Shown: positions 1-6,850 of the stretch, piece after piece
Position numbering within the stretch: the first letter of the stretch is position 1
Layout of the letters: each line of letters opens with the position of its first letter
Made by a program: the position numbers and the translations under genes
DNA from: an uncultured Mycoplasmatota bacterium
GTDB lineage: Bacteria > Bacillota_I > Bacilli_A > RF39 > UBA660
DNA length: 10,481 bases
Assembly (NCBI GenBank): GCA_900553765.1
Contig: USET01000031.1
Location: 1 to 10,481 of the forward strand
Direction: 5' to 3'
The notes under the pieces: generated by a model
Database searches by the model: none
What the model saw: only the letters and a program-made list of their open reading frames with translations
Told to the model about the DNA's origin: nothing

Positions 1-1
1 T

Positions 2-211
2 ACACTGAAAGAAATCGCATTAAAAGAACCAGAAAAATTATCTCGTTATCCGGTAAAAGAAATTAGTGTCAAAGATGCAGTTACTAGTAGAATTCATCAA
101 ATACAGGCGATACAGAATGAAGAGGAAAAAATGATGTTACTCGATGAGATTATCGGTATCTTAGAAATGGCAACTACACCATCTGAAAATAAGAGAAAAT
201 ACCACATTTAA
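2..211 (+). CDS. 3' end of an unidentified gene (C-terminal 69 residues)
   Basis: An open frame runs from the left edge to a TAA at 209-211. Its start lies outside the window. The 69 visible residues are hydrophilic and probably helical: a charged segment (start LKEIALKEPEKL), then a Glu/Met/Leu-rich stretch (EEEKMMLLDEIIGILEMA), then a basic tail ending KRKYHI. I see no catalytic motif, membrane segment or cysteine, and I do not recognise the family. The frame is supported by the strong terminator directly after the stop codon, which marks this as the true end of a transcription unit. It is separated from the recombinase gene by that terminator, so the two are probably not co-transcribed. 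Confidence 0.75.
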   Translation, partial: TLKEIALKEPEKLSRYPVKEISVKDAVTSRIHQIQAIQNEEEKMMLLDEIIGILEMATTPSENKRKYHI

Positions 212-239
212 AAATACTTTTTCAAAAGTATTTTTTTTT
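210..239 (+). terminator. Intrinsic terminator after the partial upstream gene
   Basis: Arms AAAAATACTTT (210-220) and AAAGTATTTTT (225-235) form an 11-bp stem around the loop TTCA, followed by an uninterrupted run of nine T (231-239). The stem begins inside the upstream stop codon. The stem is AT-rich but perfect, and the U-tract is long. The last two T of the tract are also the first two bases of a TTGACA -35 candidate. Confidence 0.85.
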
Positions 240-266
240 GACAATTCTATTCTTTTTTGATAGGCT
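238..266 (+). promoter_or_regulatory. Candidate promoter for the tyrosine recombinase gene
   Basis: A perfect -35 box TTGACA lies at 238-243. The -10 is poor: TAGGCT at 261-266 gives a 17-nt spacer, and GATAGG at 259-264 gives 15. Transcription would start only about 10 nt before the start codon, leaving a very short leader, so the call is tentative. If correct, the TTG at 238 is promoter and not a start codon. Confidence 0.4.
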
Positions 267-282
267 AGCAATAGGTGATGGT

Positions 283-1179
283 ATGGAAAAGTGGATTGAC
301 ATGTATTTAAAATACATCTGTATTGAAAAAAATTATTCTGATGATACTGTCGCAAGTTATGAAGAAGATTTAAATCATTTTTGGAGATTTCTGGAAAAAG
401 AGGCGATCTCTTCTATACGTGAGATTGATTATTCGACAGTTCGTATGTATTTACGATTTTTATACGAAGAAAAATATAGCAAAAAGACAATATCACGGCA
501 TATTAGCACGCTACGTAGTTTTTTTAAATACTTACGTAAGGAAAATGTGATCGATGAAAACCCTATGACTTTGATCAGCAATCCAAAACAGGATAAGCGA
601 TTACCAAATTACTTAAATCATGAACAATTAGAAGAATTTTTAGCGTTGCCAGATCAGACAACTCCTATAGGAATGAGAGATGCACTTTTGCTCGAAATGA
701 TTTATGCGACGGGTGTGCGAGTAGGAGAACTTGTCTCTTTAAAATTGGAAGATATCAGTTCACATCGACATGAGATTAAAATTCTTGGAAAGGGAAGAAA
801 AGAGCGATACGTTTTATTTGGATCACGATGTGAACGATTGTTAAATCAATATTTGAAACAGAGCCGCCCTTTATTGATTGGGGAAAAAATACATTCCTAT
901 TTATTTGTAAATGTTCATGGGAATCCTCTTACCGTAAGTGGAGTTCGCTATGCGATCGAGAAATTACTAAAAGCTCATCCGATGAGTTTACATATTACTC
1001 CTCATACGCTGCGTCATACATTTGCAACGGATTTGTTAAATGAGGGGGCAGATTTAAAAGTGGTACAGGAATTACTTGGACATGAAAATTTAAAAACGAC
1101 ACAAATTTATACACATATTACGAATGATCGTTTGAGAAACGTTTATTTACATGCCCACCCAAGAGCAAAGGAGAAATAA
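283..1179 (+). CDS. xerC: Tyrosine recombinase, XerC/XerD family
   Basis: Site-specific tyrosine recombinase of 298 aa, the usual Xer length. Family members act with a partner Xer at dif to resolve chromosome dimers. The N-terminal SAM-like core-binding domain (about residues 1-85, with EKNYSDDTVASYEEDL) is followed by the catalytic domain. All six active-site residues are visible: R146 (GVRVGE), K170 (GKGRKER), H241 and R244 (HTLRH), H267 (LLGH) and the nucleophile Y276 (TTQIYTH). The C-terminal HPRA motif is typical of chromosomal Xer proteins. I chose ATG 283, preceded by AGGTGA at 273-278, over the upstream in-frame TTG at 238, which lies in a terminator/promoter junction. RSFFKYL and KRLPNYL look more like Firmicute XerC than XerD, but the paralogue assignment is uncertain. 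There is no phage or integron context. Confidence 0.92.
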   Translation: MEKWIDMYLKYICIEKNYSDDTVASYEEDLNHFWRFLEKEAISSIREIDYSTVRMYLRFLYEEKYSKKTISRHISTLRSFFKYLRKENVIDENPMTLISNPKQDKRLPNYLNHEQLEEFLALPDQTTPIGMRDALLLEMIYATGVRVGELVSLKLEDISSHRHEIKILGKGRKERYVLFGSRCERLLNQYLKQSRPLLIGEKIHSYLFVNVHGNPLTVSGVRYAIEKLLKAHPMSLHITPHTLRHTFATDLLNEGADLKVVQELLGHENLKTTQIYTHITNDRLRNVYLHAHPRAKEK

Positions 1180-1278
1180 GATGAGTTAGTGTGACATCAA
1201 GATTAGATAGAATTGATGTGAGTTAAGAATTTTATCTTGAAAATATCATATACAATGGTATGAGATAAATGATAAAAA

Positions 1279-1309
1279 GTGATTCAAATAAAAAGAATTG
1301 TGTTATAAT
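1279..1309 (+). promoter_or_regulatory. Extended -10 promoter of the pyruvate phosphate dikinase gene
   Basis: A consensus TATAAT at 1304-1309 is preceded by TGT, giving an extended -10 (TGTTATAAT). The -35 is weak: GTGATT at 1279-1284 has a 19-nt spacer. Transcription would start near 1316, leaving about a 24-nt leader that carries AAGGAGG. A second, weaker match further upstream (TTGAAA 1237-1242, 16 nt, TATGAG 1259-1264) could add a distal promoter. No clear operator was seen. Confidence 0.65.
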
Positions 1310-1339
1310 GAAATTGTAGACAATGCAAGGAGGAAGAAT

Positions 1340-3958
1340 ATGACAAAATTTGTTTACTCATTTCAAGAAGGTAACAAAGACATGCGCGCTTTGTTAGGTG
1401 GAAAAGGTGCGAATCTTGCTGAAATGACGGGAATTGGACTTCCTGTGCCAAGAGGGTTTACTGTTACTACCGAAGCTTGTAATAAGTATTATGATGACAA
1501 CAAGGTGATTGCAGAAGAAGTAAAAGAAGAAATTTTTTCTCAGTTAGCTGAGTTAGAGAAGATAACTGGAAAAAAATTAGGGGATACTCATAATCCACTT
1601 TTGGTATCTGTACGTAGTGGATCACGTGCAAGTATGCCAGGTATGATGGATACTGTATTAAACTTAGGGTTAAATGACGAAGTTGCAAAGGGCTTTGCTG
1701 AAGTTACGAAGAATCCAAGATTTATCTATGATTCTTATCGTCGTTTTATCATGATGTTTGCCGATGTCGTAAAAGGATATCCAAAACAATCTTTCGATCG
1801 TATTTTAGAAGATATGAAAGAAGCAAAGGGTGTTAAGGATGATACAGAATTAGACGCAAACGATATGATGGAAGTAACGGATAAATTTAAATCTGTTTAT
1901 AAGGAATTATCAGGTGTAGATTTCCCACAAGATCCAAAGGAACAATTGATCGAAGCTGTTACAGCTGTATTTCGTTCATGGAACAATGAAAGAGCAATTA
2001 TCTATCGCCGTATGAACGATATTCCAAGCTCTTGGGGAACTGCAGTTAACGTACAAGAGATGGTTTATGGAAACCGTGGAGACGATTGTGGAACTGGTGT
2101 TGCATTTACTCGTAATCCAGCAACTGGAGAACACAAATTATTCGGTGAATATTTAATCAATGCCCAAGGAGAAGATGTCGTTGCAGGTATTCGTACACCA
2201 CAACCAATCGCAACATTAAAAGAAGTTATGCCTGAAGTGTATGCAGAATTTGAAAAGATTGCAAATATTCTTGAAACACATTACAAAGATATGCAGGATA
2301 TGGAGTTTACAATTGAGAATGGAAAACTTTTCATGCTTCAAACACGTAATGGAAAAAGAACTGCACAAGCTGCTTTAAAAGTTGCAGTTGATATGGTAAA
2401 TGAAGGAATGATTACAAAAGAAGAAGCTTTATTAAAAGTAGAACCAAAACAATTGGATCAATTACTTCATCCGATGTTTTCAGAAGAATCTTTAAAAAAT
2501 GGAAAAGTGATTGCAACAGGACTTGCTGCTTCACCAGGAGCTGCAACAGGTAGAATCTACTTCAATGCAGAAGATGTATCAGAACATACGAAAAATGGAG
2601 AAGATACAATCTTAGTTCGTTTGGAAACTTCACCAGAAGATATCCAAGGAATGAACGATGCAAAAGGAGTTCTTACGATTCGTGGAGGAATGACTTCACA
2701 TGCTGCCGTTGTTGCACGTGGTATGGGAAGATGCTGTGTTTGTGGATGCGGAGAGCTTGTGATCGATGAAGAAGCTAAGACAATTCGTGATAAAGAAGGT
2801 AATGTATACAAAGAAGGAGATTATATCTCAATCAATGGATCAACTGGTGCTGTATATGGAGAACAATTAGAGACAGTAGAACCAACGATCAGTGGAGACT
2901 TTGAAACATTTATGGGATGGGCTGACAGTGTCCGTACGTTAGGTGTTCGTGCAAATGCTGATACACCAAAAGATGCACTACAAGCTCGTAAATTTGGAGC
3001 AGAAGGAATTGGACTTGTTCGTACAGAGCATATGTTCTTTGAAGAAGAGAGAATTTTTGCTGTTCGCCAAATGATTACAGCTGAGACAAAAGAACAAAGA
3101 GAAGTTGCACTAAGTAAAATTTTACCAATGCAGAGAAATGACTTCGAACAATTATTTGAAGCGATGGAAGGAATGCCAGTGACGATTCGTTACTTGGATC
3201 CACCACTACATGAATTCTTACCACATACAGATGAGGAGATTCGACCACTTGCAGAAAGTCTAGGAATGAAGTTTGTCGATTTGAAAAATAGAATTGAATC
3301 ATTAAAAGAATTCAACCCAATGATGGGACATCGTGGATGTCGTTTGGCAGTGACTTATCCAGAAATTGCCGAGATGCAAACACGTGCTGTCATCGAAGCT
3401 GCAATTAACGTAAACGCACGTGGTATGAACGTTGTTCCAGAAATTATGATTCCACTCGTTGGAGAAGAAAAAGAGTTAAAATACGTAAAAGATATCGTAT
3501 GTAAAACAGCTGATGAAATTATCGGAGATAGTGGATTAAAATATAAAGTTGGAACGATGATCGAAATTCCAAGAGCTGCATTGACGGCTGATAAGATTGC
3601 AAAAGAAGCAGAGTTCTTCAGCTTTGGAACAAATGATTTGACACAAATGACTTATGGATTCTCACGTGATGACGCTGGTAAATTCCTAAATGATTACTAC
3701 GATAAAGGAATTTTTGAAAGCGATCCATTTGCTAAGTTAGATCAAACGGGAGTCGGAAAACTTGTCGAAATGGCAGCTACATTGGGTAGACAGACAAGAC
3801 CTGATATTAAGCTTGGTATTTGTGGAGAACATGGTGGAGAGCCATCAAGTGTTGAGTTCTGTCATAAAATAGGACTTAACTATGTATCATGTAGTCCTTA
3901 CCGTGTACCACTTGCTAGACTTGCAGCTGCACAGGCAAAAGTAAAAGAAAATATGTAA
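1340..3958 (+). CDS. ppdK: Pyruvate, phosphate dikinase
   Basis: Cytosolic enzyme that reversibly interconverts ATP + pyruvate + Pi with AMP + PEP + PPi. In anaerobes it serves PPi-linked glycolysis or PEP synthesis. At 872 aa it is full length for the family. In order: an ATP-grasp nucleotide-binding domain (about 1-340) with GGKGANLAEM and R92 in RSGSRASMPGMMDT; the swivelling phosphohistidine domain with GGMTSHAAVVARGMG, catalytic H454; and the C-terminal PEP/pyruvate TIM barrel with R617 in RYLDPPLHEFLP and the acid/base C828 in GICGEHGGEP. These positions match or sit within a few residues of the well-studied Clostridium symbiosum enzyme. Start ATG 1340 has AAGGAGG at 1327-1333. The in-frame TTG at 1298 overlaps the -10 box and is rejected. 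The gene is monocistronic, with its own promoter and terminator. No gene for the PPDK regulatory kinase/phosphatase (PDRP) is in the window. Confidence 0.98.
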   Translation: MTKFVYSFQEGNKDMRALLGGKGANLAEMTGIGLPVPRGFTVTTEACNKYYDDNKVIAEEVKEEIFSQLAELEKITGKKLGDTHNPLLVSVRSGSRASMPGMMDTVLNLGLNDEVAKGFAEVTKNPRFIYDSYRRFIMMFADVVKGYPKQSFDRILEDMKEAKGVKDDTELDANDMMEVTDKFKSVYKELSGVDFPQDPKEQLIEAVTAVFRSWNNERAIIYRRMNDIPSSWGTAVNVQEMVYGNRGDDCGTGVAFTRNPATGEHKLFGEYLINAQGEDVVAGIRTPQPIATLKEVMPEVYAEFEKIANILETHYKDMQDMEFTIENGKLFMLQTRNGKRTAQAALKVAVDMVNEGMITKEEALLKVEPKQLDQLLHPMFSEESLKNGKVIATGLAASPGAATGRIYFNAEDVSEHTKNGEDTILVRLETSPEDIQGMNDAKGVLTIRGGMTSHAAVVARGMGRCCVCGCGELVIDEEAKTIRDKEGNVYKEGDYISINGSTGAVYGEQLETVEPTISGDFETFMGWADSVRTLGVRANADTPKDALQARKFGAEGIGLVRTEHMFFEEERIFAVRQMITAETKEQREVALSKILPMQRNDFEQLFEAMEGMPVTIRYLDPPLHEFLPHTDEEIRPLAESLGMKFVDLKNRIESLKEFNPMMGHRGCRLAVTYPEIAEMQTRAVIEAAINVNARGMNVVPEIMIPLVGEEKELKYVKDIVCKTADEIIGDSGLKYKVGTMIEIPRAALTADKIAKEAEFFSFGTNDLTQMTYGFSRDDAGKFLNDYYDKGIFESDPFAKLDQTGVGKLVEMAATLGRQTRPDIKLGICGEHGGEPSSVEFCHKIGLNYVSCSPYRVPLARLAAAQAKVKENM

Positions 3959-3966
3959 AGTGTAAA

Positions 3967-3998
3967 GAAAGTGATGAATTTCATCACTTTTTCTTTTT
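3967..3998 (+). terminator. Intrinsic terminator of ppdK
   Basis: A perfect 10-bp stem, AAAGTGATGA (3968-3977) with TCATCACTTT (3981-3990), has the 3-nt loop ATT and is followed by a T-rich tract (TTTTTCTTTTTC from 3988). It lies 10 nt after the ppdK stop and separates it from the sugar kinase gene. Confidence 0.9.
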
Positions 3999-4012
3999 CT
4001 TATCTCTTTTTA

Positions 4013-4021
4013 TGATACAAT
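4013..4021 (+). promoter_or_regulatory. Extended -10 promoter of the sugar kinase-smr operon
   Basis: TGATACAAT at 4013-4021 is an extended -10 (TGn plus TACAAT). The position for a -35 box falls in the T-rich tail of the ppdK terminator (around 3993-3998) and has no good match, so the extended -10 must carry the promoter. The predicted start near 4028 leaves a leader of about 10 nt. Confidence 0.55.
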
Positions 4022-4038
4022 AGAATTGGTGATAACAT

Positions 4039-4938
4039 ATGAAAATACTATGCATCGGACATGCAGCTTACGATATTACAATTCCGATGGATCACTTTCC
4101 TGTAGAAAATACGAAAAATAGAGTAAAAGAGAGAGTTGAATGTGGGGGAGGACCTGCAAGTAACAGCGCTTATCTACTTGGAAAATGGGGAATGGACGTT
4201 GCGTTTGCTGGTGTTGTTGGGAAGGATCTTTATGGAGATCGTATAAAAAAAGAATTTGATGAAATTGGAGTGAATACAAAATATTTAGAACAGAACGGAG
4301 CGTATGAGACGACATCGAGTATGATTATTGCGAATAAAAGTGCCGGATCGAGAACGATTCTAACGTATCGAAAAGAAGATATGAGAATGAAACCAATTGA
4401 ACTCGATTTTGAGCCGGATATCATATTATTGGATGGACAAGAATATGAATTATCGAAGGAACTTTTAAAGCGATATCCCAATGCGATTAGTATCATCGAC
4501 GCCGGTAGACCGACAGATGAAATTATCGAATTATCTAAGATGGTTAATTATGTTGTTTGTTCTAAAGAATTTGCTGAAGAAGTATCAGGAATTCAAATGA
4601 ATTACGACAGCATTGAGACAATGACAGATCTATATATGAAACTAGAGAGCATTTTTCATAATCATCTCGTTGTGACATTAGAATCTCAAGGATGTCTGTA
4701 TCAGTATGAAAATCAGGTAAAGTTGATGACATCGATTAAAGTAGATGCAGTAGATTCGACGGGAGCTGGAGATATTTTCCATGGTGCGTTTACCTATGGG
4801 ATAGCGAATGGTTTTGATTACGAGACGACAATCAAAATTTCAAATATCGCCGGAGGTTTGTCTGTAACCAAAGTAGGGGGAAGATATTCCATTCCGGCGA
4901 AGGAAGAAGTGAGAGAACTTTGTGCAGACTTTAGATGA
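4039..4938 (+). CDS. PfkB-family carbohydrate (ribokinase-like) kinase
   Basis: ATP-dependent kinase of 299 aa, normal for the ribokinase/PfkB family, which phosphorylates sugars, nucleosides or related small molecules in the cytosol. The N-terminal PfkB signature is present: a GHAAYDITIP opening strand, then the substrate-side ECGGGPASNSAYLLGKWG, with GGGPASN at residues 36-42, and VAFAGVVGKDLYG. The C-terminal signature DSTGAGDIFHGAF (residues 239-251) contains the anion-hole GAG and the catalytic base D245. VVCSKEFAEEVSG (about 172-184) is the usual mid-domain motif. The substrate cannot be told from the sequence, and no transporter or sugar regulator lies nearby. The start has only a weak GGTGAT-type ribosome site (4028-4033). 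The last 17 nt overlap the start of the downstream Smr gene, implying co-translation. Confidence 0.9.
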   Translation: MKILCIGHAAYDITIPMDHFPVENTKNRVKERVECGGGPASNSAYLLGKWGMDVAFAGVVGKDLYGDRIKKEFDEIGVNTKYLEQNGAYETTSSMIIANKSAGSRTILTYRKEDMRMKPIELDFEPDIILLDGQEYELSKELLKRYPNAISIIDAGRPTDEIIELSKMVNYVVCSKEFAEEVSGIQMNYDSIETMTDLYMKLESIFHNHLVVTLESQGCLYQYENQVKLMTSIKVDAVDSTGAGDIFHGAFTYGIANGFDYETTIKISNIAGGLSVTKVGGRYSIPAKEEVRELCADFR

Positions 4939-5191
4939 TGTTATATTTATCGATTCATATCCAAAGTTAGATTTGCATGGGTATGATAGAGAGACTGCTC
5001 GTGTGGCGATTCAAGATTTTATCAAAGAGAATATCAGGTTAAAACAGCCGATTTTTGTTATTGTTCACGGCATAGGAAGTGGAGTACTTCGAACGACGAC
5101 ACATGAGACTTTGAGGAAGCATAAAAAGGTGGCAGAATACAAGACTTTTTATTATAATCCTGGCAGTACAATTGTTCGTATCACTGATTGA
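4922..5191 (+). CDS. Small stand-alone Smr-domain protein
   Basis: An 89-residue protein that is almost entirely an Smr (small MutS-related) domain. The two family motifs are present: LDLHG (residues 16-20) and HGIGSG (residues 49-54), the latter followed by LRTTTHETLRKHKKV and the closing strand NPGSTIVRITD. In MutS2 this domain is a C-terminal module linked to nucleic-acid cleavage at stalled or branched substrates. Stand-alone bacterial copies are common, and their function is mostly undefined. The start is GTG 4922, inside the 3' end of the sugar kinase gene; no ATG in this frame lies upstream of the domain. The ribosome site is only a weak purine stretch (GTGAGAGAA), as expected for a translationally coupled gene. 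The -35 box of the next promoter overlaps the stop codon. No MutS2 gene lies alongside. Confidence 0.88.
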   Translation: MQTLDDVIFIDSYPKLDLHGYDRETARVAIQDFIKENIRLKQPIFVIVHGIGSGVLRTTTHETLRKHKKVAEYKTFYYNPGSTIVRITD

Positions 5192-5216
5192 CTTTTCCCT
5201 TGTTTTGTGGTATGAT
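5188..5216 (+). promoter_or_regulatory. Upstream promoter P1 of the surface-protein operon
   Basis: TTGACT (5188-5193), an exact 17-nt spacer, then TATGAT (5211-5216). The -35 overlaps the smr stop codon. The start near 5223 would give a leader of about 110 nt before the surface-protein gene. The same two hexamers with the same spacing recur at 8636-8664. An imperfect palindrome is centred just downstream of the -10 start (see 5199-5234). Confidence 0.7.
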
Positions 5217-5234
5217 AACTCATAACAAAAGAAG
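5199..5234 (+). repeat. Imperfect palindrome over the P1 -10 region (possible operator)
   Basis: The left half, CTT-G-TTTTGT-GG-TATGA, mirrors the right half, TCATA-ACAAAA-G-AAG. The inner arms are TATGA (5211-5215) and TCATA (5220-5224) around TAAC, and the outer arms are TTTTGT (5203-5208) and ACAAAA (5225-5230). A 2-nt GG bulge sits on one side, and CTT/AAG flank a G-G mismatch. The structure covers the -10 hexamer and the expected start site. There is no T-tract after it, so it does not look like the missing smr terminator. It may be a repressor site, or chance in AT-rich DNA. Confidence 0.35.
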
Positions 5235-5273
5235 TGAGAGAGGTTTGAGTTTTAATTGAAATTAAGTCATAAT

Positions 5274-5302
5274 TTGACAAGTTATTGTATCTGTGCTAGG
5301 AT
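5274..5302 (+). promoter_or_regulatory. Downstream promoter P2 of the surface-protein operon
   Basis: A consensus TTGACA (5274-5279), a 17-nt spacer and TAGGAT (5297-5302) preceded by TGC, so the -10 is also extended. An AT-rich stretch just upstream holds the inverted pair TTAATT-GA-AATTAA (5252-5265), which could act as an UP-like element. The start near 5309 leaves about 24 nt, carrying AAAGGGGG, before the ATG. This is probably the main promoter of the operon. Confidence 0.8.
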
Positions 5303-5332
5303 ATCGACCATAATTTTAAAGGGGGAACGATT

Positions 5333-6682
5333 ATGTATAACGAAAGACAAGACAATTTCTCAGTAAAAGACGTCATATTACAAATATTATTTGTAATTTT
5401 ATTCGTCTTCATTTTGATGTGGTTATTCCCATCAAAACAATTCGTTAAAGATTCTTTACAACCATTATATGATAGAATCTTTAGTGAAAATATTTTAATC
5501 ATGAAAGATGCGGCAAAAGGTTACTATACGACACCACGTTTACCACAAAACGTCGGTGATAAAGTATCGATGACTTTAGGTGAGATGCTAGATAAAAAGT
5601 TATTGATTGAATTTACGGATAGTAAGGGTAAAAAATGTGATCATGACGAGTCTTATGTCGAAATTACAAAATACGATGAAGAATTCGTTATGAAAGTTAA
5701 TTTGAAGTGTTCTGAACAAGAAAACTATATCTTAGTTTATATGGGATGCTACGATTACTGTAAGACGACAATTTGTGAGAAAGATGAAGCAGATGTTAAA
5801 ACCCCAGTGATTCGTCCATCTAATCCAGTTGTCAAAGGAACTGTAAATGATCCAAGTAATCCTGGAAACCCAGGAAATCCTGGACAACCAACACCTACAC
5901 CAGATCCAGGCAACCCAACACCAACTCCTGATCCAGGAAATCCAACGCCTACACCAGATCCAGGAAAAGAATATATTTGTGAGTACTTAAAAGTAACAGA
6001 TGGATCATACGGTCCATGGGGAAGTTGGTCAAGTTGGTCTAAAAATTCAGTAACTGCAAACGACTTGAGACAAGTTGATACAAAAACTGAGACAGAAGTA
6101 ACAACTGCAAATAAATTAGTAGGTTATAATAATATTACGAAGAAAGATCCAAACAAACCTATCTATGGAAAACGTCAAGTTAAAGTTGGAACAAAACAAG
6201 TAACATCTTGTGCTAGTTACGGATATACTTACCAACCAACAGGTGAATATCGTTATGGAGATTGGGTATATCAAGGAATTGTAAAAGTTTATTCTATTCC
6301 TGCTAACTCTGCAACAGTAAAATATGAAAACATTCATTCTAGTCAAGAAAATTGTGGAGACTGTGGTGGAGAAAAATATTGGACAGCTGAGAAATATACG
6401 AGAACTTCATATCCAGTAGCAAATAAAGTATATGGATGTACACAATATAAGACTGAGACAGTCGATGTCTATGGTACGATCGATGTCGTAGTAGATTATG
6501 AGACAACGGTTGTAAGAGAGCCAGTGTATAAACAAGTAAAAGTTGAAACAAAAGTAAAATATTATAGATATCGTACAAGAGAATTGAAATCTGGTTCAAA
6601 AGATTACAAATGGAGTAATTGTAACGATACCAACTTATTTGAACTCGGTTATAATTTAACTGGAAATAAAAAGGAAAAATAA
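5333..6682 (+). CDS. Membrane-anchored surface protein with Pro/Thr repeats and thrombospondin-type WxxWxxW motif
   Basis: A 449-aa protein, probably displayed outside the membrane. A short cytosolic end is followed by one hydrophobic segment (about residues 13-33). An N-terminal ectodomain (about 50-150) carries C102, C126, C139, C143 and C148 and ends in GCYDYC. A spacer of NPG units follows, then three 9-residue PTPTPDPG(N/K) repeats (186-212). The C-terminal region has six cysteines (C216, C293, C341, C344, C369, C430), GPWGSWSSWS with W229, W232 and W235 in the thrombospondin type-1 pattern, many Lys/Thr/Val/Tyr beta-type strands, and YYRYRTR near the end. WSxWS plus YRYR occurs in other Firmicute surface proteins. 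No sortase motif is present, so the anchor is N-terminal. Start ATG 5333 has AAAGGGGG at 5318-5325. It is first in an operon with the 48-aa and 583-aa genes. Function is unknown; adhesion or envelope structure is inference. Confidence 0.85.
   Translation: MYNERQDNFSVKDVILQILFVILFVFILMWLFPSKQFVKDSLQPLYDRIFSENILIMKDAAKGYYTTPRLPQNVGDKVSMTLGEMLDKKLLIEFTDSKGKKCDHDESYVEITKYDEEFVMKVNLKCSEQENYILVYMGCYDYCKTTICEKDEADVKTPVIRPSNPVVKGTVNDPSNPGNPGNPGQPTPTPDPGNPTPTPDPGNPTPTPDPGKEYICEYLKVTDGSYGPWGSWSSWSKNSVTANDLRQVDTKTETEVTTANKLVGYNNITKKDPNKPIYGKRQVKVGTKQVTSCASYGYTYQPTGEYRYGDWVYQGIVKVYSIPANSATVKYENIHSSQENCGDCGGEKYWTAEKYTRTSYPVANKVYGCTQYKTETVDVYGTIDVVVDYETTVVREPVYKQVKVETKVKYYRYRTRELKSGSKDYKWSNCNDTNLFELGYNLTGNKKEK
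5888..5968 (+). repeat. Three tandem 27-bp repeats encoding PTPTPDPG(N/K)
   Basis: Three in-frame 27-nt units (5888-5914, 5915-5941, 5942-5968) encode the same nine residues, the last ending in Lys instead of Asn. The units differ mostly at third codon positions, so the array is old or selected at the protein level and is not a fresh duplication. It forms a rigid Pro-rich linker between the two ectodomains. Copy number may vary between strains. Confidence 0.9.
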
Positions 6683-6703
6683 TTATAGAAAGGGGCGTTT
6701 GTC

Positions 6704-6850
6704 ATGGAAAATTATTTTGATGAATATAAAAAAGTAATCGATGGTGCTATAGATCATGATACAATTCAAAAATGTATTGATATGATTGATAATAGTGTTA
6801 GATTAACTGCTGAAGAAAAAGAAGATTTAATGTTGCTCAATCAAAGTTGA
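6704..6850 (+). CDS. 48-aa small acidic protein, coupled to the downstream gene
   Basis: A short open frame, ATG 6704 to TGA 6848-6850, encodes 48 residues beginning MENYFDEYKKVIDG and ending LTAEEKEDLMLLNQS. It has a good ribosome site, AAAGGGG at 6689-6695, eight bases before the ATG, and starts 21 nt after the surface-protein stop. The product is acidic, soluble and predicted helical, with one Cys and no membrane segment. I do not recognise it. Its stop overlaps the TTG start of the next gene (TTGA), and the two frames differ by -1. It could be a leader that delivers ribosomes to the downstream start, a small partner of the next protein, or the cytosolic N-terminus of that protein split by a frameshift (real, programmed or a sequencing error). 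Confidence 0.7.
   Translation: MENYFDEYKKVIDGAIDHDTIQKCIDMIDNSVRLTAEEKEDLMLLNQS

Noticed and set aside
238..282. In-frame TTG at 238 as the recombinase start
   Set aside because: It lies in the terminator T-run and the TTGACA box, has no ribosome site, and adds 15 residues not typical of Xer proteins.
1194..1219. Inverted repeat ACATCAA...TTGATGT after the recombinase gene as a terminator
   Set aside because: Only a 7-bp stem with a 12-nt loop and no T-tract afterwards; not convincing.
1298..1339. In-frame TTG at 1298 as the ppdK start
   Set aside because: The extra codons span the TATAAT box and the AAGGAGG site; ATG 1340 gives the normal family length and residue numbering.
5888..5968. 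Tandem 27-nt repeats as a CRISPR-like array
   Set aside because: No spacers, in-frame and third-position divergent; simply a protein repeat.
6814..6850. Canonical -1 slippery heptamer upstream of the hairpin
   Set aside because: I checked the zero-frame codons from GAA GAA AAA to CAA AGT TGA and found no X XXY YYZ arrangement; AAAG at 6843-6846 is in the wrong register.
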